Source: Balneolales bacterium
Lineage (GTDB): Bacteria; Bacteroidota; Rhodothermia; Balneolales; HLUCCA01
Direction: 5' to 3'
Length of the DNA stretch: 5,492 nt
Assembly (NCBI GenBank): GCA_022565415.1
Contig: JAIUMT010000233.1
Location: forward strand, 1-5,492
The notes beneath the pieces are model-generated. The model was not told the origin of the DNA and made no database searches. It worked only from the letters and a program-made list of their open reading frames with translations. The position numbers were made by a program, and so were the translations under genes. This document shows positions 1-5,442 of the stretch, piece by piece (the stretch's first letter is position 1; the number at the start of each line of letters is the position of its first letter).

Positions 1-738
1 AGTTACGTCAGACAAGATTTCATCGAGTTTGACGTCAATAACTTCGAAGACCGAATCTGTACTCTCCCCTTCACTTAAACGGTTTTCTAGCGAGGTAATT
101 TCTAGCTTGATTGCCTCATTCTTGTCATCGGTTCGGGACAGACTCGTGAGTATGTCTGTTACATGAACCAGTGCGAGCACAATTTCCCGGCGTAACTGCA
201 GATCTGAAATCAACATCTGGACCAGTTGCTGCAAAACAACATTTCTGACTCTACCACTGACGAGATCCCAGTTAACGGTGTGTGTCCATTCTGGTGCAGA
301 TTGTGGATTTTTGCCTACTAATTTTCGAAAAGTATTGCCCGTGCCTGTTCTACCACGTGAAATTTTCCTGCCGGCACGCTTTATTAGTTTCCGAAATTTT
401 ATAGAAATCGAGTCGGAGTTTTGTGCATCGAAACAAACATCCTGTTGAACATAGGTTTCCATGCCGCTACACGACTCAACCCATACATTCAGATCATTTC
501 GAATGTCGAGGAAGTAACTGCTGTCATTGGTGAGCTTAGATAGAAAAACGCGCTGATCCTCTATCCAATCCATCAAGTTATCACTGTCATCAGATTCAAT
601 ACGCTTCAAAAATGAGCCAAGAAGTTGTTTAAGCTTTGCCATTTCGGCTGAGCGTGACTTCTTCAACGTCGCCCCAACGTCGTTTTTCAGCGATTCTCTA
701 TGCTTATCAAAATCTAATTTAAGCTTACACTCCTGCAT
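1..738 (-). CDS. Unrecognised protein, N-terminal 246 residues (runs off the left edge)
   Basis: An uninterrupted minus-strand reading frame starts at ATG (complement of 736-738) and stays open for 246 codons to base 1, so the C-terminus is outside the window. The start is supported by a GAGG ribosome site six bases upstream and a Bacteroidota-like promoter element at 769-776. I see no signal peptide and no long hydrophobic span. Residues 1-50 are Lys-rich and likely helical. Residues 113-143 form a strongly basic patch (KFRKLIKRAGRKISRGR followed by NTFRKLVGK). A Trp-containing segment follows (EWTHTVNW, 150-157). Residues 160-246 look amphipathic and helical, possibly coiled coil. No Walker, nuclease or other catalytic motif is visible in this part. 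It could be the leading segment of a large helical cytoplasmic protein. I cannot assign a function. Its reality rests on the length of the open frame, the ribosome site and the normal amino-acid composition. Confidence 0.75.
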   Translation of the reverse strand, partial: MQECKLKLDFDKHRESLKNDVGATLKKSRSAEMAKLKQLLGSFLKRIESDDSDNLMDWIEDQRVFLSKLTNDSSYFLDIRNDLNVWVESCSGMETYVQQDVCFDAQNSDSISIKFRKLIKRAGRKISRGRTGTGNTFRKLVGKNPQSAPEWTHTVNWDLVSGRVRNVVLQQLVQMLISDLQLRREIVLALVHVTDILTSLSRTDDKNEAIKLEITSLENRLSEGESTDSVFEVIDVKLDEILSDVT

Positions 739-744
739 TCAATA

Positions 745-748
745 CCTC
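745..748 (-). promoter_or_regulatory. Ribosome binding site GAGG for the left-edge gene
   Basis: The complement of 745-748 reads GAGG and sits six bases before the ATG at 738. It is the clearest Shine-Dalgarno sequence in the window. It favours this start over the next in-frame ATG, at residue 33. Confidence 0.6.
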
Positions 749-768
749 AATTGGTTTAAATTCATTTG

Positions 769-776
769 CAAATATA
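769..776 (-). promoter_or_regulatory. Candidate Bacteroidota-type -7 promoter element TATATTTG
   Basis: On the minus strand these bases read TATATTTG, an exact match to the Bacteroidota -7 consensus TAnnTTTG. It lies 30 bases upstream of the ATG at 738, which would give a leader of roughly 20-30 bases. A good upstream TTTG-type -33 element is not obvious at the usual spacing, so this is only half a promoter by motif. Confidence 0.4.
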
Positions 777-847
777 CATATTCACGACACATCAGCTTGA
801 GAAAACTTCAGCTATCACTTGAGTCCGTAATTTTTTAACTTAATAAC

Positions 848-859
848 CGTTAATTAACG
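848..859. promoter_or_regulatory. 12-bp perfect palindrome in the divergent spacer, possible operator
   Basis: CGTTAATTAACG is identical to its own reverse complement. It lies 33 bases upstream of the TTG start of the amidase gene, inside the AT-rich spacer between two divergent genes, a typical place for a regulator to bind. A 12-bp palindrome is expected about once by chance in a window of this size, and more often in AT-rich DNA, so location is the only real support. Confidence 0.2.
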
Positions 860-892
860 CAGTACATCTTTCATTTCATTTAATTTAAAGCC

Positions 893-2227
893 TTGCAAAT
901 CATCGAAAGGCCAGTCATTAACAGGACTCCCATCCGTCGCTCTACAAAAAGTGGCCTTCGAGCAGTGTCGTTATTTGTTATGCTGATGCTTTTTGCCGGG
1001 CAGCTCCTTGCACAGGAAATCCTTCCCAGGGTTTCAGTAGCAACACGCTCAGACGGACTCGGCTACGTGATGCGCCTGCATTTTACCTCTTCGCCCGACT
1101 CATTCAAGGTATTTCAGCCGACAAACGACAAGATTCAGCTGGCCATTTACAAAAGTGGCATCAATCCAGAAAATATCCAATTTCCAGACCCAGGTCGTGT
1201 TATTCTCGGCATAACACCGAACTCCTTTCCCGGCGGTATCGGATTCGACATTCAACTTTCGGAAAACCAATACTTCATAGCCAACGCATATCCCGATGTT
1301 AACCGAAATCACTTGTTACTTGGGTTGACGGAGGCCTCGCCGCGCGATATCGAGGTACTTACTGATGGTATGGATCCAATCGTTTGGAATCAGCCTGAGG
1401 ACGAACCTGAGCCTGAATCCTGGACCACTGGCGACGAGTTGTCAGCGGTCGACAGCCTGGGCACCGAATTTCCTGAAGATTCTTCATTTACCCCACTACC
1501 CGAAGTAATTCCATCCAATAATCGCTCAGGAAGACGATTAAATACAATCATCATTGATGCTGGTCATGGAGGGCACGATCCCGGAGCGATTGGTCCGGCT
1601 GGTACCCGTGAAAAAGACCTGGTACTTGCTGTAGCAAAACGACTTGGCGGATATATTAACGAGTTTCTTCCTGATGTAAAAGTGGTTTACACCCGAACCG
1701 ACGACACATTTGTTGACCTACACGAACGGGGACGAATTGCAAACCGTGCTCAGGGTGACTTATTTATATCCATTCATGCTAACGGAGCGACATCACGATC
1801 GGCTTACGGGGCTGAAGTATTCTTCCTGGGTGTTGCGCGAACTGAGTCGGCATTGGAAGTGATGAAGCGCGAGAACAGTGTTATTGCATTAGAAGACCCG
1901 GCAACCAGAACACGGGAACTAACCGAGGAAGAGCTCATTTTATACGAATTGACCAATGTTGGATACATGGCAACAAGTGAAAGAATCGCCTCCAAAATGG
2001 ATCATCAATTCTCGCAACGCGCTGGCAGACGATCTCGTGGAGTGAAACAAGCCGGATTTATTGTGTTGTATCAAGCCTCTATGCCAGCTGTTCTGGTGGA
2101 ACTTGGATTTATATCGAACCCACAGGAAGAACGATATATGCGATCTGAAAATGGTCAGGCTATTTTGGCTTCTGCCATGTTTCGGGCAATTCGTGATTAC
2201 AAAGTCGCCATTGAGGCTACAAATTAA
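893..2227 (+). CDS. Secreted N-acetylmuramoyl-L-alanine amidase (Amidase_3 family)
   Basis: This is a zinc amidase that cleaves the bond between MurNAc and L-Ala in peptidoglycan, usually at daughter-cell separation. Residues 1-40 form a signal peptide: basic R15, R16, K19 and R23, a hydrophobic core at about 24-37, and likely cleavage at LLA|QE, so it acts in the periplasm. Residues 45-147 are a beta-rich domain that could play the AMIN-like wall-targeting role. An acidic, Pro-rich linker follows (about 165-212). The catalytic domain spans about 216-440. Zinc ligands are H225 (DAGHGGHDPG), E240 (REKD) and H295 (SIHAN), and the catalytic Glu is E403 (VELGFISN). A roughly 50-residue helical insert (about 315-365) precedes the last motif. 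The start is TTG: a stop codon lies four codons upstream, no ATG occurs before residue 30, and later starts lose the basic N-region. No clear ribosome site is visible. udk follows after 53 bases. Confidence 0.95.
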   Translation: MQIIERPVINRTPIRRSTKSGLRAVSLFVMLMLFAGQLLAQEILPRVSVATRSDGLGYVMRLHFTSSPDSFKVFQPTNDKIQLAIYKSGINPENIQFPDPGRVILGITPNSFPGGIGFDIQLSENQYFIANAYPDVNRNHLLLGLTEASPRDIEVLTDGMDPIVWNQPEDEPEPESWTTGDELSAVDSLGTEFPEDSSFTPLPEVIPSNNRSGRRLNTIIIDAGHGGHDPGAIGPAGTREKDLVLAVAKRLGGYINEFLPDVKVVYTRTDDTFVDLHERGRIANRAQGDLFISIHANGATSRSAYGAEVFFLGVARTESALEVMKRENSVIALEDPATRTRELTEEELILYELTNVGYMATSERIASKMDHQFSQRAGRRSRGVKQAGFIVLYQASMPAVLVELGFISNPQEERYMRSENGQAILASAMFRAIRDYKVAIEATN

Positions 2228-2240
2228 CCATCATTTCGTT

Positions 2241-2262
2241 ATGGCATTGTGTCTGCCATTTT
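2241..2262 (+). terminator. Candidate weak hairpin terminator or attenuator between the amidase gene and udk
   Basis: ATGGCA (2241-2246) pairs perfectly with TGCCAT (2254-2259) across a 7-base loop, and a short T-run ends at 2262. The hairpin starts 14 bases after the amidase stop codon and ends 18 bases before the udk start. The stem is only six pairs and half AT, so termination would be partial at best. It might lower udk expression from readthrough. Confidence 0.35.
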
Positions 2263-2280
2263 AAACCAAAAATTGAACTT

Positions 2281-2898
2281 GTGAATCCATTTATTATTGG
2301 CGTTGCTGGCGGAAGCGGGTCTGGAAAAACAACGGTTGTAAATCATATTATACAGCGGGTTGGGGAAGATAACCTGGTCTTGATTCAACACGATTCTTAC
2401 TATCGCGACTTGTTACATCTGGATTTCGAAGAGCGTTCTAAACAGAATTTTGATCACCCTTCTTCGCTTGAATCTGAGTTGATGGTACGTCACGTTCAGG
2501 CCTTGAAACAAGGTTACAGTGTCGAAATGCCCATTTATGATTTCAAAGAGCATGTTCGACTAGAAGAAACCAAAACCATTCTACCCCGACCTGTAATTCT
2601 GGTTGATGGCATTCTGATTTTCTTTGAAAAAGAGCTGCGCGATTTGATGCACCTCAAACTATTTGTCGACACCGATGCTGATGTTCGGTTGCTTCGTCGT
2701 TTGCGGCGTGATATTCTCGAGCGAAAGAGAACCGTTGAAAATGTGCTGGACCAGTATGAACGTCATGTGCGCTTAATGCACCTGGAGTTCGTTGAACCAA
2801 CCAAACGCTATGCGGATATCATCATCCCCCATGGCGGAGAAAATCAGGCGGCACTGGACATGCTAAATGCATTGATATCGGGGAAACTCAACTTATAG
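2281..2898 (+). CDS. udk: Uridine kinase (uridine/cytidine monophosphokinase)
   Basis: This cytoplasmic enzyme phosphorylates uridine and cytidine to UMP and CMP in pyrimidine salvage. The 205 residues are close to the family norm (about 210). The P-loop is GGSGSGKT (10-17). The HDSYY motif (37-41) carries the likely catalytic Asp38 and the nucleoside-binding Tyr pair. NFDHP (56-60) and MPIYDF (83-88) are standard substrate-site motifs. VDGILIF (108-114) is the Walker B-like strand, with Asp where many homologues have Glu. The Arg-rich lid is RLLRRLRRDILERKR (136-150). The tail EPTKRYADIIIPHGG matches the conserved C-terminus. The start is GTG; the next codons give the usual FIIGVAGGSGSGKTT opening, and no upstream in-frame ATG is available in the spacer. 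A strong ribosome site is not seen. The stop lies one base from the stop of the convergent coaX. Confidence 0.96.
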   Translation: MNPFIIGVAGGSGSGKTTVVNHIIQRVGEDNLVLIQHDSYYRDLLHLDFEERSKQNFDHPSSLESELMVRHVQALKQGYSVEMPIYDFKEHVRLEETKTILPRPVILVDGILIFFEKELRDLMHLKLFVDTDADVRLLRRLRRDILERKRTVENVLDQYERHVRLMHLEFVEPTKRYADIIIPHGGENQAALDMLNALISGKLNL

Positions 2899-2899
2899 G

Positions 2900-3658
2900 T
2901 TACTGACTCTTATTCCAGTTGCGTAATCCTTCTAGAACCAAATTCGGATGATAATGTAGCTGCAGTGATCGAATTTGTGCCAGAGTCGGCGCATCTCCCC
3001 CGGTAACCCAAATCTGAGCATCGGGCCAGTCTTTCTTAAATCGCTCTACATGAGCTTTAACGATATCTGTGTACGTTCCTGCAATTCCCCATTGCAATGC
3101 CTGAGTTGTATTTTTGGGCGGCCAAACGGATGGAATTTCTCGCTCAACCTCGGGCAAAGCCGGAGCATGACTCCGAAGTCCGTCTTCAAAAATGCCCAAT
3201 CCCGCGGTTATAACTCCGCCCTGAAACACCCCTTTTGAATCCATCAAATCAATAGTTGTAGCTGTACCGGCATCAATCACCAAAACCGTTCCGCCAGCAG
3301 ACAGCGACCTGGCTCCGAAACATGCCAGAAACCGATCAATCCCCAATGTATGAGGAGTATCGTAGTTTAAAACCTCAGCCGGCAAATCCGATACCTGCAC
3401 AAAACGAATCCGTTTTCCGAGTTTTTTCTGGAGCAATTCAGATATGTTTTCGACCACGCTACACGCCAGAACCGGCATCATCTTAACCATTTCGGTATTC
3501 AATAGACTTATTACATCATCGATTTGATCGTGTCGGGCTCGTAGCTGGGTTACCCAGTTATCACCGTTTGAAGCCGGGTTTGGCGCCAGGTCATCGATAA
3601 TATCATCCACATGACTCGCAATCTTGATAAATGAATTTCCGATATCGATGTATAACAT
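2900..3658 (-). CDS. coaX: Type III pantothenate kinase
   Basis: CoaX phosphorylates pantothenate with ATP, the first step of coenzyme A synthesis. Type III enzymes are ASKHA-fold, generally need a monovalent cation and are not feedback-inhibited by CoA (family knowledge). The 252 residues match the family length. Motifs in order: DIGNSFIK (5-12) is the first phosphate loop; HTLGIDRF (103-110) contains the catalytic Asp108; DAGTATTID (129-137) is the second phosphate loop; GGVITAGLG (147-155) corresponds to the GGxIxPG loop with Ala in place of the usual Pro; NTTQALQWGI (183-192) and VTGGDA (218-223) complete the signature. The start at 3658 places the DIGN motif at residue 5, as usual. No biotin ligase (birA) gene lies beside it, unlike in many genomes. 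It is convergent with udk and divergent from the SDR gene. Confidence 0.96.
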   Translation of the reverse strand: MLYIDIGNSFIKIASHVDDIIDDLAPNPASNGDNWVTQLRARHDQIDDVISLLNTEMVKMMPVLACSVVENISELLQKKLGKRIRFVQVSDLPAEVLNYDTPHTLGIDRFLACFGARSLSAGGTVLVIDAGTATTIDLMDSKGVFQGGVITAGLGIFEDGLRSHAPALPEVEREIPSVWPPKNTTQALQWGIAGTYTDIVKAHVERFKKDWPDAQIWVTGGDAPTLAQIRSLQLHYHPNLVLEGLRNWNKSQ

Positions 3659-3751
3659 GATGGACCGTTTGATTGATTAAGGTTGTTGATGTAAGTACTT
3701 TAAATAAAACTAAAATAGCCGAACCACAGGCCTAAAAAATAGACAGATTAT
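3659..3751. other. Divergent intergenic spacer between coaX and the SDR gene
   Basis: These 93 AT-rich bases must hold the start signals for two genes that point away from each other. I find no exact TAnnTTTG element on either strand and no convincing Shine-Dalgarno before either ATG. The 8-bp palindrome AAGTACTT (3693-3700) lies near the middle; it is too short to mean much alone. Confidence 0.4.
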
Positions 3752-4462
3752 ATGAATTTAAATGGAAAAATCGCCATCGTAACTGGTGCAAGTAGCGGCC
3801 TCGGAGCCGACTTCTCTCGGAGACTTATTGCCAAAGGCACTATTGTTTATGGAATAGCCCGACGTGCCGATCGCCTCGAAAAGCTTCAAAACGAGCTAGG
3901 ATCTGCGTTTCATCCGGTTGTGATGGATATTACGATCGAGAATGATGTACGAAACTGGGTATCGGATACCTTCAAAGATACCTTACCTGATATCTTGGTC
4001 AATAACGCTGGAATCGGAAAATTTGGGGCAATCGACGAGCTTACTTCTGAGGATTGGCACACCATGATTAACCTCAATCTGAATGCAATATTCTACTTAA
4101 CCAGTGCCATCACTCCGTTAATGAAGAAAAACGACGCGATTTGTCATATCATTAACATTGCCTCCATTGCCGGAAAAATGGGGAATCCGAATATTTCGGG
4201 ATATAACGCCACTAAATTCGCACTTGGCGGATTCAGCGACGCCCTTATGAAAGAACTTCGCAACGATGGCATTAAAGTATCTTGTCTGTACCCGGGTTCT
4301 ATTGCAACCGAATTTTTCAAGCACAGCGGGAGCGAGATTCACGACCGAATGATGCAATCTGATGATGTTGCCACGGTTTTAATCAACGTGTTGGAAATGC
4401 CCGATAGCTTCTTAATCGATGAAGTTGTGATGAGGCCATTATTTCCGAAATCTGCTAAATAA
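3752..4462 (+). CDS. Classical short-chain dehydrogenase/reductase (SDR family oxidoreductase)
   Basis: This is a soluble NAD(P)-dependent oxidoreductase with a Rossmann fold; the substrate cannot be read from the sequence. Cofactor-loop motif TGASSGLG spans 11-18. Arg37-Arg38 after the second strand suggest NADP(H) preference. Asp59 (VMDI) contacts the adenine side in the family, and NNAG is at 84-87. The catalytic tetrad is complete: N109, S138, Y151 and K155 (YNATK). YPGSIATEF (180-188) is the usual PG loop. The length of 236 is slightly short for a classical SDR (about 250). Its overall look resembles the YdfG-type 3-hydroxy acid/serine dehydrogenase branch, but that is a guess. Start ATG 3752 places the nucleotide-binding strand directly at the N-terminus. 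The stop codon TAA shares its last A with the ATG of the next gene, so the two are probably co-transcribed and translationally coupled. Confidence 0.94.
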   Translation: MNLNGKIAIVTGASSGLGADFSRRLIAKGTIVYGIARRADRLEKLQNELGSAFHPVVMDITIENDVRNWVSDTFKDTLPDILVNNAGIGKFGAIDELTSEDWHTMINLNLNAIFYLTSAITPLMKKNDAICHIINIASIAGKMGNPNISGYNATKFALGGFSDALMKELRNDGIKVSCLYPGSIATEFFKHSGSEIHDRMMQSDDVATVLINVLEMPDSFLIDEVVMRPLFPKSAK

Positions 4463-4860
4463 TGCGTAGCTGCGTAGTTATTTTACTCTCGATTTTTATT
4501 CTGATGGGGTGCAATTCTGATGCACCTCCATTGGATGTCGAGACGTACGTTCAAATCCGGGCTGAACTCGAGATTATTCAAACGATTCATACGTACACCG
4601 GCAATACTGAAAACACGGCTTTGATGCTGGATGAACTCAGGGCACATTACGATTTCACCGACTCCGATTTTTTAATCAGTTATCGGTATTATGAGGCTCA
4701 GCTGGTCGACGAGATCGCCCGATACCAGCGTATTAGTCAGGAGTTAGACGATGAACATCGCAGGCTTAGCGACTTACTGAATGAATTACGCAGAGCCGAG
4801 CAAATTTTGGAATCTCCTGGGCGTGGTACTGAAACCGAATTCGAAGCGGAAGAGTTTTAG
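4462..4860 (+). CDS. Small lipoprotein, DUF4296-like
   Basis: The N-terminus is a short lipoprotein signal: Arg2, a hydrophobic run at 5-14, and the lipobox LMGC ending at Cys17, so the mature protein should be lipid-anchored in the envelope. The 116-residue mature part is helical and acidic. Residues 27-46 form the first helix. LDELRAHYDFTDSDFLISYRYYEAQ (56-80) resembles the short conserved region of the DUF4296 lipoproteins of Bacteroidota, where a helix is followed by a turn, F-x-x-S-x-x-Y-Y and a second helix. Residues 82-116 look like a long amphipathic or coiled-coil helix, and the tail is Glu-rich. The function of that family is unknown, and the match is from memory of its pattern. The ATG overlaps the SDR stop by one base, suggesting coupling. 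Non-coding repeats begin directly after the stop codon. Confidence 0.8.
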   Translation: MRSCVVILLSIFILMGCNSDAPPLDVETYVQIRAELEIIQTIHTYTGNTENTALMLDELRAHYDFTDSDFLISYRYYEAQLVDEIARYQRISQELDDEHRRLSDLLNELRRAEQILESPGRGTETEFEAEEF

Positions 4861-4910
4861 AAGATGATTTAGGTTGGTCGGTTAACGCCTGAACACGCAC
4901 CAGTCTTAAC

Positions 4911-4988
4911 CACCGCACAATAACTTAGCCAGCACGCACCAACCTTACTCACCGCGCAATAACTTAGCCAGCGCGCACCAACCTCAGC
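4911..4988. repeat. 39-bp tandem repeat, two copies
   Basis: The copies at 4911-4949 and 4950-4988 share CACCGC-CAATAACTTAGCCAGC-CGCACCAACCT and differ at only a few bases. Each 39-mer consists of two related subunits, one starting CAATAACTTAG (4918, 4957) and one starting CAACCT (4940, 4979). This ties the block to the 20-bp units at 5363-5442. Confidence 0.8.
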
Positions 4989-5008
4989 CAGCGCACTTTC
5001 CCATCATA

Positions 5009-5110
5009 GTCATCGCGCACTTGATGCGCGATCTCTCTTTCGGGGCTGGAAGGTAGTTCGAGGGAGATCTCGCATCGGCGTTCCGCTGCGCTCCACTTGT
5101 GCGAGATGAC
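5009..5110. mobile_element. MITE/REP-like 102-bp hairpin element, copy 1
   Basis: It begins GTCATCGCGCAC and ends GTGCGAGATGAC, which are 12-base terminal inverted repeats with one mismatch. Inside are three stems: ATCGCGCA (5012-5019) with TGCGCGAT (5025-5032), a perfect 8-bp hairpin; GATCTC (5030-5035) with GAGATC (5064-5069); and ATCTCGCA (5067-5074) with TGCGAGAT (5100-5107). It has no coding capacity. Short, structured, repeated and terminally inverted, it fits a non-autonomous REP- or MITE-like element. No target-site duplication is recognisable, so mobility is inferred only. Confidence 0.6.
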
Positions 5111-5155
5111 GAAGAAGACTATTATCGCGCACTTGATGCGCACTTTCCCATCATA

Positions 5156-5257
5156 GTCATCGCGCACTTGATGCGCGATCTCTCTTTCGGGGCTGGAATG
5201 TAGTTCGAGGGAGATCTCGCATCGGCGTTACGCTGCGCTCCACTTGTGCGAGATGAC
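5156..5257. mobile_element. MITE/REP-like 102-bp hairpin element, copy 2
   Basis: It is the same element as 5009-5110, shifted by 147 bases, with only two substitutions (G to T in the central arm, C to A in the right loop). Neither falls within a stem: all three stems are intact, at 5159-5179, 5177-5182 with 5211-5216, and 5214-5221 with 5247-5254. Confidence 0.6.
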
Positions 5258-5364
5258 GAAGAAGACTATCATCGCATACGACCACTTGTGCGAGATGACG
5301 AAGAAGACTGTCACCGCATACGACCACTAGTGCGAGATGACGAAGAAGACTGTCATCGCGCACA
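5239..5364. repeat. 42-bp tandem repeat, three copies
   Basis: Units lie at 5239-5280, 5281-5322 and 5323-5364. The first overlaps the right end of element copy 2. Each unit carries GTGCGAGATGAC, the invariant spacer GAAGAAGACT, and a variant of GTCATCGCGCAC. It therefore joins the right terminus of one element to the left terminus of the next while lacking the element body. Units 1 and 2 differ at three positions, units 2 and 3 at five. Confidence 0.85.
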
Positions 5365-5442
5365 ACCTCAGCCAGTAAGCAACAACCTTAGACAGCACGC
5401 ACCAACCTCAGCCAGTAAGCAACAACCTTCGACCTCGCGCTT
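5363..5442. repeat. 20-bp repeat array, four units in an ABAB order
   Basis: CAACCT begins units at 5363, 5383, 5403 and 5423, exactly 20 bases apart. Units 1 and 3 are identical (CAACCTCAGCCAGTAAGCAA). Units 2 and 4 are more diverged relatives beginning CAACCTT. The pattern suggests a 20-bp monomer that duplicated as a 40-bp dimer. Confidence 0.8.

Larger units (their letters stand above)
4991..5279. repeat. Tandem duplication, 147-bp period, two copies
   Basis: Bases 4991-5132 align without gaps to 5138-5279. I count five differences in 142 bases, three of them in the last ten. The duplicated segment contains a complete 102-bp hairpin element plus its 5' flank (CACTTTCCCATCATA). The near identity points to a recent duplication or to ongoing homogenisation. 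Confidence 0.9.

Noticed and set aside
800..892. Promoter for the amidase gene
   Set aside because: No exact TAnnTTTG element and no good -35/-10 pair is visible on the plus strand. TTGAGT with TAATAA at 16-base spacing matches too few consensus positions to report.
1100..1312. Minus-strand open frame inside the amidase gene
   Set aside because: It is antisense to the strongly supported amidase sequence, and I recognise nothing in its translation. The same applies to the antisense frame at 1804-1995.
2061..2264. Plus-strand frame overlapping the amidase 3' end
   Set aside because: It is out of frame with the conserved VELGFISN catalytic region, Cys-rich and without recognisable motifs; it is a shadow of the real gene.
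2889..2921. Possible bidirectional terminator at the udk/coaX junction (CAACT with AGTTG)
   Set aside because: The stem is only five pairs around a 23-base loop with no T-run, well within chance.
4118..4357. Minus-strand frame antisense to the SDR gene, and the plus-strand frame at 2975-3238 antisense to coaX
   Set aside because: Both are covered by genes with complete catalytic motifs on the other strand.
4880..4911. Possible terminator after the lipoprotein gene (GGTTAA with TTAACC)
   Set aside because: It is a six-pair AT-rich stem with a 20-base loop and no T-run, so it is not a convincing terminator.
4964..5167. Minus-strand open frame of 67 codons in the repeat field
   Set aside because: It lies wholly within the tandem repeats and hairpin elements, parts of its sequence recur because the DNA does, and it has no ribosome site. 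Its reading frame is a by-product of the repeat.
5157..5363. Minus-strand open frame of 68 codons with a 14-residue repeat (DSLLRHLAQVVVC)
   Set aside because: The 14-residue period is simply the 42-bp DNA repeat, which is a multiple of three and so keeps the frame open. There is no start signal. A repeat peptide is possible but nothing supports it.
5239..5364. CRISPR array
   Set aside because: The 42-bp units are contiguous and similar along their whole length, with no unique spacers between conserved repeats, and no cas gene is present.
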